Shown in pieces: positions 16,052 through 25,203 of a DNA stretch of 64,000 bases (position 1 is the stretch's first letter; each line of letters begins with the position of its first letter). Source of the DNA: Aquincola agrisoli (lineage in GTDB: Bacteria; Pseudomonadota; Gammaproteobacteria; Burkholderiales; Burkholderiaceae_C); assembly GCF_036621135.1 (NCBI RefSeq), contig NZ_JAZIBG010000025.1, positions 48,997-112,996 of the forward strand. Direction: 5' to 3'. The translations under genes were made by a program, and so were the position numbers. The notes beneath the pieces were generated by a model. The model made no database searches and had not been told where the DNA came from. It was given only the letters and a program-made list of their open reading frames with translations.

Positions 16052-18211
16052 GTGGAGCGTTCATTCGCCGCCGAGATCAAGAGCCTGTCGCTCGGTGCAG
16101 GCGAGGTTTTTCATGGCGAGGGCATCCTCGCCGTCACCAAGGCGCTGCTGCAGTCGGGCGTCAGCTACATCGGCGGCTACCAGGGCGCCCCGGTCTCGCA
16201 CCTGATCGACGTGCTGGGCGACGCCAAGGGCCTGCTCGACGGCCTGGGCATCTACTTCGAGGCCGGCGCCTCCGAGGCCGGTGCCGCGGCGATGCTCGCC
16301 GCCTCGATGAACTACCCGGTGCGCGGCGCGGTGACGTGGAAGTCCACCGTCGGCACCAACGTCGCGTCCGACGCGCTGTCGAACCTGGCCTCGGCCGGCG
16401 TGAAGGGCGGCGCGCTGATCATCCTCGGCGAGGACTATGGCGAGGGCTCCAGCATCATCCAGGAGCGCACCCACGCGTTCGCGATGAAGTCGCAGCTCTG
16501 GCTGATGGACCCGCGGCCGAACCTGTCGTCCATCGTCGCGGCGGTGGAGAAGAGCTTCGAGCTGTCGGAGGCCAGCGACACGCCGGTGATGCTGCAGCTG
16601 CGCATTCGCGCCTGCCATGTGCACGGCAGCTTCACTTGCAAAGACAACCGCGCGCCCGCCATCTCCACCCGGCAGATGCTGGAAAAGTCTCACTTCGACC
16701 TGGCGCGCATCAACCTGCCGCCGGCCATCTACGAACATGAACGCCAGAAGGTGCAGCAGCGCTGGCCCGCGGCGGTCAACTTCATCCGCCGCGAAGGCCT
16801 GAACGAGACCTTCGCGGGCGACCTGGCCGACGTCGGCCTGATCCTGCCCGGCGGCCTCTACAACGGCACGCTGCGCGCGCTGCAGCAGCTCGGCCTGGCC
16901 GACGCCTACGGCGAATCGCGCGTGCCGCTGCACGTGCTGAACGTGGTGTACCCGCTGGTGCCCGACCAGATCGCCGACTTCTGCACCGACAAGAAGGCCG
17001 TGCTGGTGGTCGAGGAAGGCCAGCCCAACTACACCGAGGACGCCATCCAGGCCCTGCTGCGCCGCGCCGGCGTCGACACGCCGCTGCACGGCAAGGACGT
17101 GCTGCCGATGGCCGGCGAATACACCGGCGAGGTGCTGCTGCGCGGCCTCTCCCGCTTCTTCGAGCTGGCGCGCCCCGCGGGCCTGGCGGCCGACACGCTG
17201 CAGGCGCTGCACGCCGAGCAGACCACGCTGACCGGGCTGAAGCAGACCGGCATCGAGGCGCTGGGCGAGCCGGTGCCGCCGCGCCCGCCGGGCTTTTGCA
17301 TCGGCTGCCCCGAGCGGCCGGTGTTCTCGGCCATCAAGCTCACGCAGCAGCAACTGGGGCCCATCCACGTCAGCGCCGACATCGGCTGCCACACCTTCGG
17401 CACGCTGGCACCGTTCCACATCGGCAGCACCGTGCTGGGCTACGGCCTGGGGTTGGCCAGCTCGGCGGGCGTGGGGCCGCTGATGCCCAATCGCACCGTC
17501 AGCATCATGGGCGACGGCGGCTTCTGGCACAACGGCTTCACCAGCGGCGTGGTCAACGCGGTCTACAACGGGCACGACTCGGTGCTCGTGATCCTGAAGA
17601 ACGGCTACACCTCGGCCACCGGCACGCAGAACATCCCCTCCTCGCCCACGCAGCCGGTCAGCAAGGAGACCACGCTCGACATCGCCGCCGCGCTCAAGGG
17701 CGTGGGCGTGCAGTGGGTGAAGACGGTGCCGAGCTACCAGGTCTCGGACATGGTGAAGACGCTGAAGGACGCGATGACCACCGGCGAGCCCGGGCTCAAG
17801 GTCATCATCGCCGACGGTGAATGCCAGCTCGAACGCCAGCGCCGCATCAAGCCGCTCGTCGCCGCAAAAATGAAGCGCAAGGAACGCGTGGTGCGCACGC
17901 GCTTCGGCATCGACGACGACGTGTGCACCGGCGACCACTCGTGCATCCGCCTGTCGGGCTGCCCGTCGCTCACCATCAAGCCCAACCCCAGCGCGCTGCG
18001 CACCGACCCGGTGGCCACGGTCAACCAGGGCTGCGTGGGCTGCGGCCTGTGCGGCGAGAACGCACATGCGGCGGTGCTGTGCCCCTCGTTCTACAAGGCC
18101 GAGATCGTGCAGAACGCCGGCGCGGCGGAGCGCTTCCTGCACCGCGTGCGCAGCCGCGTGATCGGCTGGATGGCCGGCAGCGCGCGCACGCCCGAGGCGG
18201 CCCTCGCCTGA
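16052..18211 (+). CDS. iorA: Indolepyruvate ferredoxin oxidoreductase alpha subunit-like protein (2-oxoacid oxidoreductase)
   Basis: 719 residues from a GTG start with AAGGAG eight bases upstream. N-terminal pyrimidine-binding domain: AGEVFHGEGILAVTKALLQS, with GGYQGAPVSHLIDVLG after it. The thiamine diphosphate domain has CIGCPERPVFSA at about residue 418 and MGDGGFWHNGFTSG at about 486 with a downstream NGYTSATGTQN. The C-terminal iron-sulfur region holds CTGDHSCIRLSGCP and GCVGCGLCGENAHAAVLCP. With IorB it oxidatively decarboxylates an aryl-2-oxoacid to the acyl-CoA and passes electrons to ferredoxin. iorB lies two genes downstream. The flanking genes suggest the substrate is made by the mandelate-type enzymes. 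Confidence 0.9.
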   Translation: MERSFAAEIKSLSLGAGEVFHGEGILAVTKALLQSGVSYIGGYQGAPVSHLIDVLGDAKGLLDGLGIYFEAGASEAGAAAMLAASMNYPVRGAVTWKSTVGTNVASDALSNLASAGVKGGALIILGEDYGEGSSIIQERTHAFAMKSQLWLMDPRPNLSSIVAAVEKSFELSEASDTPVMLQLRIRACHVHGSFTCKDNRAPAISTRQMLEKSHFDLARINLPPAIYEHERQKVQQRWPAAVNFIRREGLNETFAGDLADVGLILPGGLYNGTLRALQQLGLADAYGESRVPLHVLNVVYPLVPDQIADFCTDKKAVLVVEEGQPNYTEDAIQALLRRAGVDTPLHGKDVLPMAGEYTGEVLLRGLSRFFELARPAGLAADTLQALHAEQTTLTGLKQTGIEALGEPVPPRPPGFCIGCPERPVFSAIKLTQQQLGPIHVSADIGCHTFGTLAPFHIGSTVLGYGLGLASSAGVGPLMPNRTVSIMGDGGFWHNGFTSGVVNAVYNGHDSVLVILKNGYTSATGTQNIPSSPTQPVSKETTLDIAAALKGVGVQWVKTVPSYQVSDMVKTLKDAMTTGEPGLKVIIADGECQLERQRRIKPLVAAKMKRKERVVRTRFGIDDDVCTGDHSCIRLSGCPSLTIKPNPSALRTDPVATVNQGCVGCGLCGENAHAAVLCPSFYKAEIVQNAGAAERFLHRVRSRVIGWMAGSARTPEAALA

Positions 18212-18255
18212 AGACCACGATCGCCCGGCAAGCGGCGAATCCCCCAGGAGACACC

Positions 18256-19410
18256 ATGAAGATCGAACGGATCACGGCCACGCCGCTGAACGTGCATTGC
18301 GACGTCGAGATCGCCGGCGTGAAGAAGCGCACCAACCTGAGCTGCGTGGTCGTGCGCGTGGACACCGACACCGGCCTCACCGGCTGCGGCTTCACCGCCA
18401 TCACCGAGGAAGAGGTGGTGGCCTGCATCGTCAACGAGGTGGCGGCCCCCGCGCTGACGGGCCTGGACCCGCGCCGCACCGAGCAGCTCTGGGACAGGCT
18501 CTACTGGCTGCTCACCCCGCGCGGCCAGAGCGGCTACGCGTCGCACGCCATCGCCGCGCTCGACGGCGCGATGTGGGACCTGAAGGCCCAGGCCGCCGGC
18601 GAGCCGCTGTGGCGCCTCTTGGGCGGCGCACGCGACAGCGTGCCTGTCTACGCCACCTTCGGCTTCGGCTTCCTCGACCGCGACGCGCTGGCCGAGGCGG
18701 CGCGCGAGTGGGTGGCCCAGGGCTTCACGCACCTGAAGATGACGGTCGGCCAGCACGCGCTGGCGCGGCGCGACGAGCCGCGCACGCTGCGCTCGGTCAT
18801 CGCCGAGGACCTGCGCCGCATCCGCGCGGTGCGCGACGCGGTGGGCCCCGAGATCGACATCGGCATCGACGCCAACTGCAGCCTCGACGCGCTGCACGCC
18901 ACCGAGCTGGCGCAGGGCGCGCGGGCGCTGGGCGTCACGCTGTTCGAGGAGCCGGTGACGCACAACGACATCGGCGCGCTGCGCGAGGTGCGCACGCGTT
19001 CGGGCATCGGCCTGGCCGCGGGCCAGAACGAAGGCCTGGCGAGCCGCTTCGCCGACTTCCTGCGCGCCGGCGTGCTGGACGTGCTGCAGCCCAACGCCTG
19101 CATCAGCGGCGGCTTCACGCAGTGCCTGCGCATCGCCGGCATGGCGCAGGCGCACAACGTGGCCATCGGCAACGGCGGCACCTGGCCCTTCCACAACATG
19201 CACCTGCACGGCGGGCTGGCGCACGGCGGCTTCGTCGAATACCACCACGTGGCGGTGCTGCTGTGCCGGCAGCTCTTCAACGGCCTGCCGGTGCCGGCCG
19301 GCGGCCGCATGGCCCTGCCCGACACCCCCGGCCTGGGCTTCGCGCCCGACTGGGACGCCATCCAACGCCTCGCCAAGGAACCGCTCTCGCGCGGCAAGGG
19401 CAAGGCCTGA
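18256..19410 (+). CDS. Enolase-superfamily enzyme (mandelate racemase/muconate lactonizing type) with altered catalytic residues
   Basis: 384 residues, ATG after AGGAG at 18246-18250. The capping domain and barrel follow the superfamily pattern, with metal-ligand candidates Asp205 (GIDANC), Glu231 (FEEP) and a third near 257-259 (AAGQNEG). The usual KxK is Lys161-Met-Thr163, so the second lysine is missing. The usual barrel Asp of the Asp-His dyad reads Asn280 (QPNACISGG), and the His position reads AIGNGGTWP. A racemase mechanism needing two acid/base groups is therefore unlikely; a dehydratase or epimerase using Lys161 is possible. The reaction is unknown. It sits between iorA and the Bug receptor in the same array. 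Confidence 0.8.
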   Translation: MKIERITATPLNVHCDVEIAGVKKRTNLSCVVVRVDTDTGLTGCGFTAITEEEVVACIVNEVAAPALTGLDPRRTEQLWDRLYWLLTPRGQSGYASHAIAALDGAMWDLKAQAAGEPLWRLLGGARDSVPVYATFGFGFLDRDALAEAAREWVAQGFTHLKMTVGQHALARRDEPRTLRSVIAEDLRRIRAVRDAVGPEIDIGIDANCSLDALHATELAQGARALGVTLFEEPVTHNDIGALREVRTRSGIGLAAGQNEGLASRFADFLRAGVLDVLQPNACISGGFTQCLRIAGMAQAHNVAIGNGGTWPFHNMHLHGGLAHGGFVEYHHVAVLLCRQLFNGLPVPAGGRMALPDTPGLGFAPDWDAIQRLAKEPLSRGKGKA

Positions 19411-19432
19411 CGACACAAGAAGGAGACAGACG

Positions 19433-20401
19433 ATGAAGAGAAGACACCTGATCGCCGTGGCCGCCGCTTTTGCAGCCCCCGCGCTGGCCCTGGCCCAGAA
19501 CGGCTGGCCGAACAAGCAGCCCGTGCGCCTGATCGTGCCCGCCTCGCCCGGTGGCTCGCTCGATGCGCTGACGCGCCCGCTGGCCGCGCAGCTCACCACG
19601 CTGCTGGGCCAGCAGGTGATCGTCGAGAACCGCGGCGGCGCCGGCGGCGTGCTGGGGGCAGACGTGACGGCCAAGTCGGCCCCCGACGGCTACACCTTCC
19701 TGCTCGCGGCCACACACCACGCGATCGCGCCGGGCGTGTACCCCAAGATGCCCTACGACTCCACGCACGACCTGGTCGGCGTGGCCCACATCGGCAACGT
19801 GCCGAACATGGTCGTGGTCAACGAGAAGCTGCCGGTGAAGACGCTGCCGGAATTCGTCGCCTGGGCCAAGGCCAACCCCGACAAGGTGAACTACGCGACC
19901 GGCGGCGCCGGCACGCTGATCCACATCGCCAGCGAGATGTTCGCCTCGCAGGCCAGGATCACGATGGTGCCGGTGCACTACCGCGGCAGCGCGCCCGGCA
20001 TCACCGACCTGGTGGGCGGCAACGTGCAGGTGATGTTCGAGACGCTGCCCTCGGCCGCCGTGCAGGTGCGCGGCGGCAAGCTGCGCGCGCTGGCGGTCAC
20101 CTCGCCCAAGCGCAACCCGGCCTTCCCCGAGGTGCCCACCGTCGCCGAGAGCGGCTACCCCGGCTTCGACGCGATCACCTGGTACGGCGTGATGGCACCG
20201 GCCAGGACGCCGCCCGAGGCCATCAAAGCGATGAACGCCGCGGTCAACACCGCGCTGCAAAGCCCCGAGATCAAGAAGGCCTGGCAGACGCTGGGCGTCG
20301 AGGCCACGCCGATGTCGGCGGAGGCCTTCCAGGCCTTCTGGCTGCAGGAGATCACGCGCTGGACGGGCATCGCCAAGGCGCAGGGAGTCAAGGTCGAATG
20401 A
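19433..20401 (+). CDS. Bug-family tripartite tricarboxylate transporter substrate-binding receptor
   Basis: 322 residues. The signal peptide ends near ALALAQ, followed by the family motif WPNKQPVRLIVPASPGGSLD at residues 24-43. Later motifs are VIVENRGGAGGVLGAD and a C-terminal half with TVAESGYPGFDAITWYG. These are periplasmic carboxylate-binding proteins, hugely amplified in Burkholderiales. No TctA or TctB permease gene is adjacent, so it either works with a distant permease or senses the substrate. Its stop overlaps the iorB start (ATGA). Confidence 0.9.
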   Translation: MKRRHLIAVAAAFAAPALALAQNGWPNKQPVRLIVPASPGGSLDALTRPLAAQLTTLLGQQVIVENRGGAGGVLGADVTAKSAPDGYTFLLAATHHAIAPGVYPKMPYDSTHDLVGVAHIGNVPNMVVVNEKLPVKTLPEFVAWAKANPDKVNYATGGAGTLIHIASEMFASQARITMVPVHYRGSAPGITDLVGGNVQVMFETLPSAAVQVRGGKLRALAVTSPKRNPAFPEVPTVAESGYPGFDAITWYGVMAPARTPPEAIKAMNAAVNTALQSPEIKKAWQTLGVEATPMSAEAFQAFWLQEITRWTGIAKAQGVKVE

Positions 20402-21924
20402 CGACGCGTTCGGTGTGTGTGCTCGTCGCCGCGATGGGCGGCGAGGGCGGCGGCGTGCTGGCCGACTGGATCATCGACGCCGCGCAGGCGCACGACTTCC
20501 CCGTGCAGAGCACCTCGGTGCCCGGCGTGGCGCAGCGCACCGGCGCGACCACGTACTACCTCGAGATCTTCCCGGTGCCGCGGGCCGAACTGGCCGGTCG
20601 CCAGCCGGTGATGTCGCTCACGCCCAACCCGGGCAACGTCGACGTGGTGGCCGCCTCCGAGCTGGTGGAGGCCGGCCGCGTGCTGCAGAACGGCTTCGTG
20701 AACCCGCAGCGCACGGTGCTGGTAGCTTCGACGCACCGCGAGTACGCGGTGTCGGAGAAGGCCGCGATGGGCGACGGCCGCTACGACGTGTCGCGCGTGC
20801 TGAAGGCCGCCGAGAAGATGGCGCAGCGCGCATTCCTGTTCGACATGCGCGCCATCGCCTGGCGGCACGGCACCGTCATCAACACGGTGATGTTCGGCGC
20901 GATGGCCGGCTCGGGCGTGCTGCCGTTCTCGCGCGAGGCCTGCGAGGACGCGATCCGCCGTTCCGGCAAGGCCGTGGAGGCCAGCCTGCGCGGCTTCGCG
21001 GCCGGCTTCGAGCATGCGGCCAGCGGTGCCGCCAACGCGGTGCCCGGCGAAGCCCGGCGCGCGACCGCCACGCCTTCGGCGCGCGTGCTGCAGCTGCCCG
21101 CGGCGCTGCACGAGATCGCCGCCGCCGGCGTGCGCCAGGTGACCGACTATCAGGACGAGGCCTACGCCCGCCTGTACCTCGACCGCGTCGAGGCGCTGTG
21201 CGGCGCCCCGGGTGCCGAAGGCGCCGCTGCGCACGCCGCTGTGCGCGAGGCGGCGCGCTACCTCGCGCTGTGGATGAGCTACGAGGACGTCATCCGCGTC
21301 GCCGACCTGAAGACCCGCCGCGACCGACTTGAGCGCGTGCGCCGCGAGGTGGGCGCGCGCGAGGGCGAGCCGCTGCGCCTGACCGAATACCTCAAGCCCG
21401 GGCTCGACGAGATCTGCTCGATCCTGCCCACGGGCCTGGCGGCGCGGCTGCGCCGGCGCTACGCAGGCCGCGCGCATGCGCTGAACGTCGGCCTGCACAT
21501 GCGCACCGACACCGTCGGTGGCTTCGCGCTGCTGTGCGTGCTGCGCTCGCTGCGCCGCTGGCGCCCGCGCACCTCGCGCTACACGATCGAACAACAGGCC
21601 ATCGACCGCTGGCTGGCCGCGGTGGGCGCCGCGCTGCCGCGCTCGGCCGAACTCGCGGTGGAGCTGGCGCTGTGCGGCAACCTCGTGAAGGGCTACGGCG
21701 AGACCAGCGAGCGCGGCCACCGCAACCTGGCCGCGATCCTCGACGACGTGCAGACGCGCGGCACCGACGACGCCGCCGCCCTCACCGAGCGCGTGCGCAG
21801 CGCCCGCCAGGCCGCGCTGGCCGACCCCGAAGGCCGTGCGCTGGCCGGCTCGCTGGGCCTGCCGCGGCCCGAGCCCAAGGCGCAGCCGATCCGCATCGTC
21901 AGGAAGGCGGCCGCACCCCACTGA
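20398..21924 (+). CDS. iorB: Indolepyruvate oxidoreductase beta subunit-like protein
   Basis: 508 residues. The N-terminal about 190 residues are the gamma/beta catalytic domain of 2-oxoacid ferredoxin oxidoreductases (AAMGGEGGGVLADWI, STSVPGVAQRTGATTYYLEI). The remainder is the helical DUF6537-type extension found in proteobacterial IorB. It is the partner of IorA encoded at 16052-18211, although two genes separate them. It is translationally coupled to the Bug receptor gene. Confidence 0.88.
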   Translation: MTTRSVCVLVAAMGGEGGGVLADWIIDAAQAHDFPVQSTSVPGVAQRTGATTYYLEIFPVPRAELAGRQPVMSLTPNPGNVDVVAASELVEAGRVLQNGFVNPQRTVLVASTHREYAVSEKAAMGDGRYDVSRVLKAAEKMAQRAFLFDMRAIAWRHGTVINTVMFGAMAGSGVLPFSREACEDAIRRSGKAVEASLRGFAAGFEHAASGAANAVPGEARRATATPSARVLQLPAALHEIAAAGVRQVTDYQDEAYARLYLDRVEALCGAPGAEGAAAHAAVREAARYLALWMSYEDVIRVADLKTRRDRLERVRREVGAREGEPLRLTEYLKPGLDEICSILPTGLAARLRRRYAGRAHALNVGLHMRTDTVGGFALLCVLRSLRRWRPRTSRYTIEQQAIDRWLAAVGAALPRSAELAVELALCGNLVKGYGETSERGHRNLAAILDDVQTRGTDDAAALTERVRSARQAALADPEGRALAGSLGLPRPEPKAQPIRIVRKAAAPH

Positions 21925-21993
21925 CGATCCCGCACGCGCCCACCGCCCCATTACAAGAGTTCGACGACAAGCAACAACCCGATGGAGACAACC

Positions 21994-23160
21994 ATGAAGC
22001 ATTTCGCCCCCAAGCGCGCCGCCCTGCGCCTGTTCGCCGCCGCCGGCCTGGCCGCCCTGCTGCCCGCCGCCGCGCTGGCCGCCGACCCGATCAAGATCGG
22101 CGCCGTGGTCTCGGCCACCGGCCCGGCCTCGTTCCTCGGCGACCCGCAGGACAAGACGCTGCGCATGTACGTGGAACGCATCAACGCCGCGGGCGGCGTG
22201 CTGGGCCGCAAGCTCGAACTGGTGCTGTACGACGACGCCAGCGACGCCAACAAGGCCAACACCTTCGTGCGCCGGCTGGCGATGCAGGACGAGGTGGACG
22301 CCATCATCGGCTCGTCGACCACCGGCGCCACGATGGCGATGGTGCCGCTGGTCGAAGGCGCCAAGGTGCCCATGATCTCGCTGGCCGCGGCCTCGGTGAT
22401 CGTCGAGCCGGTGAAGCCCTGGGTCTTCAAGATGCCGCACTCCGACCGCATGGCGGCCGAGAAGGTGCTGGCCGACATGAAGCAGCGCGGCTTCACGCAG
22501 ATGGCGCTGCTGTCGGACACCGGCGGGTTCGGCAAGTCGGGCCGCACCGAGACGCTGAAGGCCGCCGAGCGCATGGGTCTGAAGGTGGTGGAGGACCAGG
22601 TCTACGGCGACAAGGACACCGACATGACGCCGCAGCTCACGAAGATCAAGTCGTCGCCCGCGCAGGCGATCCTGGTCTTCGGCACGGGCCAGGCGCCGGC
22701 CATCATCGCGCGCAACTACCAGCAGCTGGCGGTGAAGCAGCCGCTGTACACCTCGCACGGCCAGGCGTCGATGGAGTTCGTGCGCATCGCGGGCAAGGCG
22801 GCCGAAGGCATCCGCATGCCGTCGCCCGCGCTGCTGATCGCCGGCGCCCTGCCCGACAGCGACGTGCAGAAGGCCGTGAGCGTGGCCTACCAGAAGGGCT
22901 TCGAGGGCCAGTTCAAGATCGACGTGTCGACCTTCGGCGGCTACGCGCACGACGGCCTGCTGATGCTGGTCGACGCGATCAAGCGCGCCGGCAGCACCGA
23001 CAAGGAGAAGGTGCGTGCCGCGATCGAGAAGACGACCGGCTTCGTCGGCGTGAGCGGCGTCTACAAGATGTCGGCCACCGACCACATGGGGCTCGACGTG
23101 TCCGCCTTCCGCATGGTCGAGGTGCAGAACGGCGCCTTCAAGGAAGTCAAACAGCCCTGA
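21994..23160 (+). CDS. ABC transporter periplasmic substrate-binding protein (LivK family), second Liv system
   Basis: 388 residues. The ATG at 21994 has GGAG six bases upstream; the earlier ATG at 21982 overlaps that ribosome site and is unlikely. A signal peptide ends near ALAAD, then DPIKIGAVVSATGPASFLGD and ERINAAGGVLGRKLELVLYD, typical of aromatic or branched-chain type-I binding proteins. It is the receptor for the LivHMGF set encoded downstream. By context the ligand may be an aryl-2-hydroxyacid. Confidence 0.9.
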   Translation: MKHFAPKRAALRLFAAAGLAALLPAAALAADPIKIGAVVSATGPASFLGDPQDKTLRMYVERINAAGGVLGRKLELVLYDDASDANKANTFVRRLAMQDEVDAIIGSSTTGATMAMVPLVEGAKVPMISLAAASVIVEPVKPWVFKMPHSDRMAAEKVLADMKQRGFTQMALLSDTGGFGKSGRTETLKAAERMGLKVVEDQVYGDKDTDMTPQLTKIKSSPAQAILVFGTGQAPAIIARNYQQLAVKQPLYTSHGQASMEFVRIAGKAAEGIRMPSPALLIAGALPDSDVQKAVSVAYQKGFEGQFKIDVSTFGGYAHDGLLMLVDAIKRAGSTDKEKVRAAIEKTTGFVGVSGVYKMSATDHMGLDVSAFRMVEVQNGAFKEVKQP

Positions 23161-23195
23161 GCTGCACCCCCGACGACGACCCTGCCGTACCCGCC

Positions 23196-24338
23196 ATGCG
23201 ATTGAACGTCGAGGACTACCGCCGCGACGCTCGCAGCGCCCTGCCCCGCTTCGTCTTCGACTACGTCGACGGCGCCGCGGAGGACGAGCGCTGCCTGCGC
23301 CGCAACACCGGCGACCTGGAGCGCCTGCACCTGCTGCCCACCTGCCTGCGCGACACGCGCGACGTCGACCTCTCCATCGACGTGTTCGGCCGCCGCTGGG
23401 CCGCGCCGTTCGGCATCGCACCGATCGGCTTCAACGGCCTGGTGCGGCCGCGCGGCGACGTGATGGCCGCGCAGGCCGCCACCGCCGCGGGCGTGCCCTT
23501 CGTGCTGTCGACCGCCTCCAACGCGCGGCTCGAAGCCGTGCGCCAGCCGGCGGGCGAGCAGTGGATGCAGCTCTACGTGATGACCGACCGCGCCATCGCC
23601 GAGCAGCTGGTGCGCCGCGCGCAGCAGGCCGGCTACGGCGCGCTGGTGCTCACGGTCGACGTGGCCGTCAGCGGCTACCGCGAGCGCGACGTGCGCAACG
23701 GCTTCAAGCTGCCGTTCCGGCCCACGCTGGCCACCCTGGCCGACCTGGCGCGCCACCCGCGCTGGCTGCTGGGCATGGCACGCCACGGCTCGCCCTCGTT
23801 CGTCAACCTGGCTGAAAGCGAAGACGCGGGCGCTTCGGCGCAACTGCAAGCGGCGCTGCTGGCCCGCGCGATGGACCGCTCGATGGTGTGGGACAGCCTG
23901 GCCTGGCTGCGCAGCCTGTGGCGCGGCCCGCTGCTGATCAAGGGCCTGCTGCACCCCGACGACGCACGCGAGGCCGTGCGCCGCGGCGTCGACGGCATCG
24001 TGGTGTCGAACCACGGCGGCCGGCAGCTCGACGCGGCGCCGTCGACCATCTCGGCGCTGCCGGCGGTGGTCGACGCGGTGGGCGGCGCGCTGCCCGTGTT
24101 CATCGACAGCGGCTTCCGCCGCGGCAGCGACATCGCCAAGGCGCTGGCGCTGGGCGCCAGGGCCGTGTTCGTCGGCCGGCCCGCGGTGTACGGCCTGGCC
24201 TGCGACGGCGAACGCGGCGCGCGCGGCGTGCTGCAACTGCTGGCCGACGAGCTGGCCCGCACGATGACGCTGCTGGGCGCCGCGCGCGTGGAAGACCTCG
24301 GCCCGCACCACCTACTTTCCGGAGCCCGCAATGGCTGA
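23196..24338 (+). CDS. FMN-dependent alpha-hydroxy acid dehydrogenase, (S)-mandelate dehydrogenase-like
   Basis: 380 residues. It aligns from memory with P. putida MdlB almost end to end: NVEDYRRDARSALPRFVFDY, PFVLSTASN, QLYVMTDR, VLTVDVAVSGYRERD and IVVSNHGGRQLD, with IDSGFRRGSDIAKALALGA. Family active-site residues are present: Tyr23, Ser105, Gln125, Tyr127, Thr153, Asp155, Arg162, Lys249, His273 and Arg276. The 172-215 segment corresponds to the membrane-binding segment of MdlB. It should oxidise an (S)-2-hydroxy acid to the 2-oxo acid and feed electrons to the quinone pool. It lies between livK and livH and overlaps livH by 8 bp. Confidence 0.85.
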   Translation: MRLNVEDYRRDARSALPRFVFDYVDGAAEDERCLRRNTGDLERLHLLPTCLRDTRDVDLSIDVFGRRWAAPFGIAPIGFNGLVRPRGDVMAAQAATAAGVPFVLSTASNARLEAVRQPAGEQWMQLYVMTDRAIAEQLVRRAQQAGYGALVLTVDVAVSGYRERDVRNGFKLPFRPTLATLADLARHPRWLLGMARHGSPSFVNLAESEDAGASAQLQAALLARAMDRSMVWDSLAWLRSLWRGPLLIKGLLHPDDAREAVRRGVDGIVVSNHGGRQLDAAPSTISALPAVVDAVGGALPVFIDSGFRRGSDIAKALALGARAVFVGRPAVYGLACDGERGARGVLQLLADELARTMTLLGAARVEDLGPHHLLSGARNG

Positions 24339-25203
24339 CTTCATGCAGTTCGTGTTCTCGGGGCTCACCACCGGCGCCATCTATGCGCTGGCGGCCCTGG
24401 GCTTTTCCATCATCTACAACGCCAGCGGCGTCATCAACTTCGCGCAGGGCGATTTCCTGATGCTCGGCGGCATGGTGTGCGCCGCGATGCTGGGCACGCG
24501 GATGCCCTTCGCGCTGGCGGCGCTGGCCGCGGTGGCGATCACCGTCGTCATCGGCCTGCTGCTGTACCGCCTGGCGGTGAAGCCGGCGGGCGACACCAGC
24601 ATCGTGTCGCTCATCATCATCACCATCGGCGCGTCGATCTTCATCCAGGGCGTGGTGCAGATCGTGCTGGGCAAGAACCAGCACACGCTGCCCGCGTTCT
24701 CGGGCGACACGGCGCTGCGGATCTTCGGCGCCTACGTGCTGCCGCAAAGCCTGTGGGTGCTGGGCGTGGCGGCCGTGCTGGTGGCGGCCTGCGCGGCCTT
24801 CTTCCGCTTCACGATGCTGGGCAAGAGCATGCTGGCGGTGGCCGCCAACAAGCTCGCGGCGCAGGCCGTGGGCATCCCGGCACAGTTCATCCTGCTGCTG
24901 TCGTTCGGCATGTCGGCGCTGCTGGGCGCAGTGGCCGGCGTGGTGGCCGCGCCCATCACCACCACCTCGTACGACCTGGGCCTGATGCTCGGCATGAAGG
25001 GCTTCGTCGCCGCCACGCTGGGCGGCCTGGGCAGCGGCATGGGCGCGGTGGTGGGCGGCCTGATGGTCGGCCTGCTCGAAGCCATGGTGGCCGGCTATAT
25101 CTCGTCGGCCTACAAGGACGCGGTGCCCTTCGTGATGATCGTGCTCATCCTGCTGGTGATGCCGCACGGCCTCTTCGGCGCCAAGAGCGTGGAGCGCGTA
25201 TGA
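24331..25203 (+). CDS. livH: ABC transporter permease, LivH family (second Liv system)
   Basis: 290 residues, multi-spanning. The LivH signature is GFSIIYNASGVINFAQGDF near residue 29; the C-terminal VMIVLILLVMPHGLFG is typical. The first eight bases overlap the upstream dehydrogenase gene, which ties transport and catabolism into one transcript. It pairs with the LivM protein encoded next. Confidence 0.9.
   Translation: MADFMQFVFSGLTTGAIYALAALGFSIIYNASGVINFAQGDFLMLGGMVCAAMLGTRMPFALAALAAVAITVVIGLLLYRLAVKPAGDTSIVSLIIITIGASIFIQGVVQIVLGKNQHTLPAFSGDTALRIFGAYVLPQSLWVLGVAAVLVAACAAFFRFTMLGKSMLAVAANKLAAQAVGIPAQFILLLSFGMSALLGAVAGVVAAPITTTSYDLGLMLGMKGFVAATLGGLGSGMGAVVGGLMVGLLEAMVAGYISSAYKDAVPFVMIVLILLVMPHGLFGAKSVERV

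Noticed and set aside
19433..20401. A tripartite tricarboxylate transporter operon
   Set aside because: Only the receptor is present; no TctA- or TctB-like membrane genes are in the window.
20155..23421. A 1088-codon minus-strand frame across iorB, livK and part of the dehydrogenase gene
   Set aside because: The plus strand carries recognisable domains throughout; the minus translation is His/Arg/Val-rich shadow sequence.
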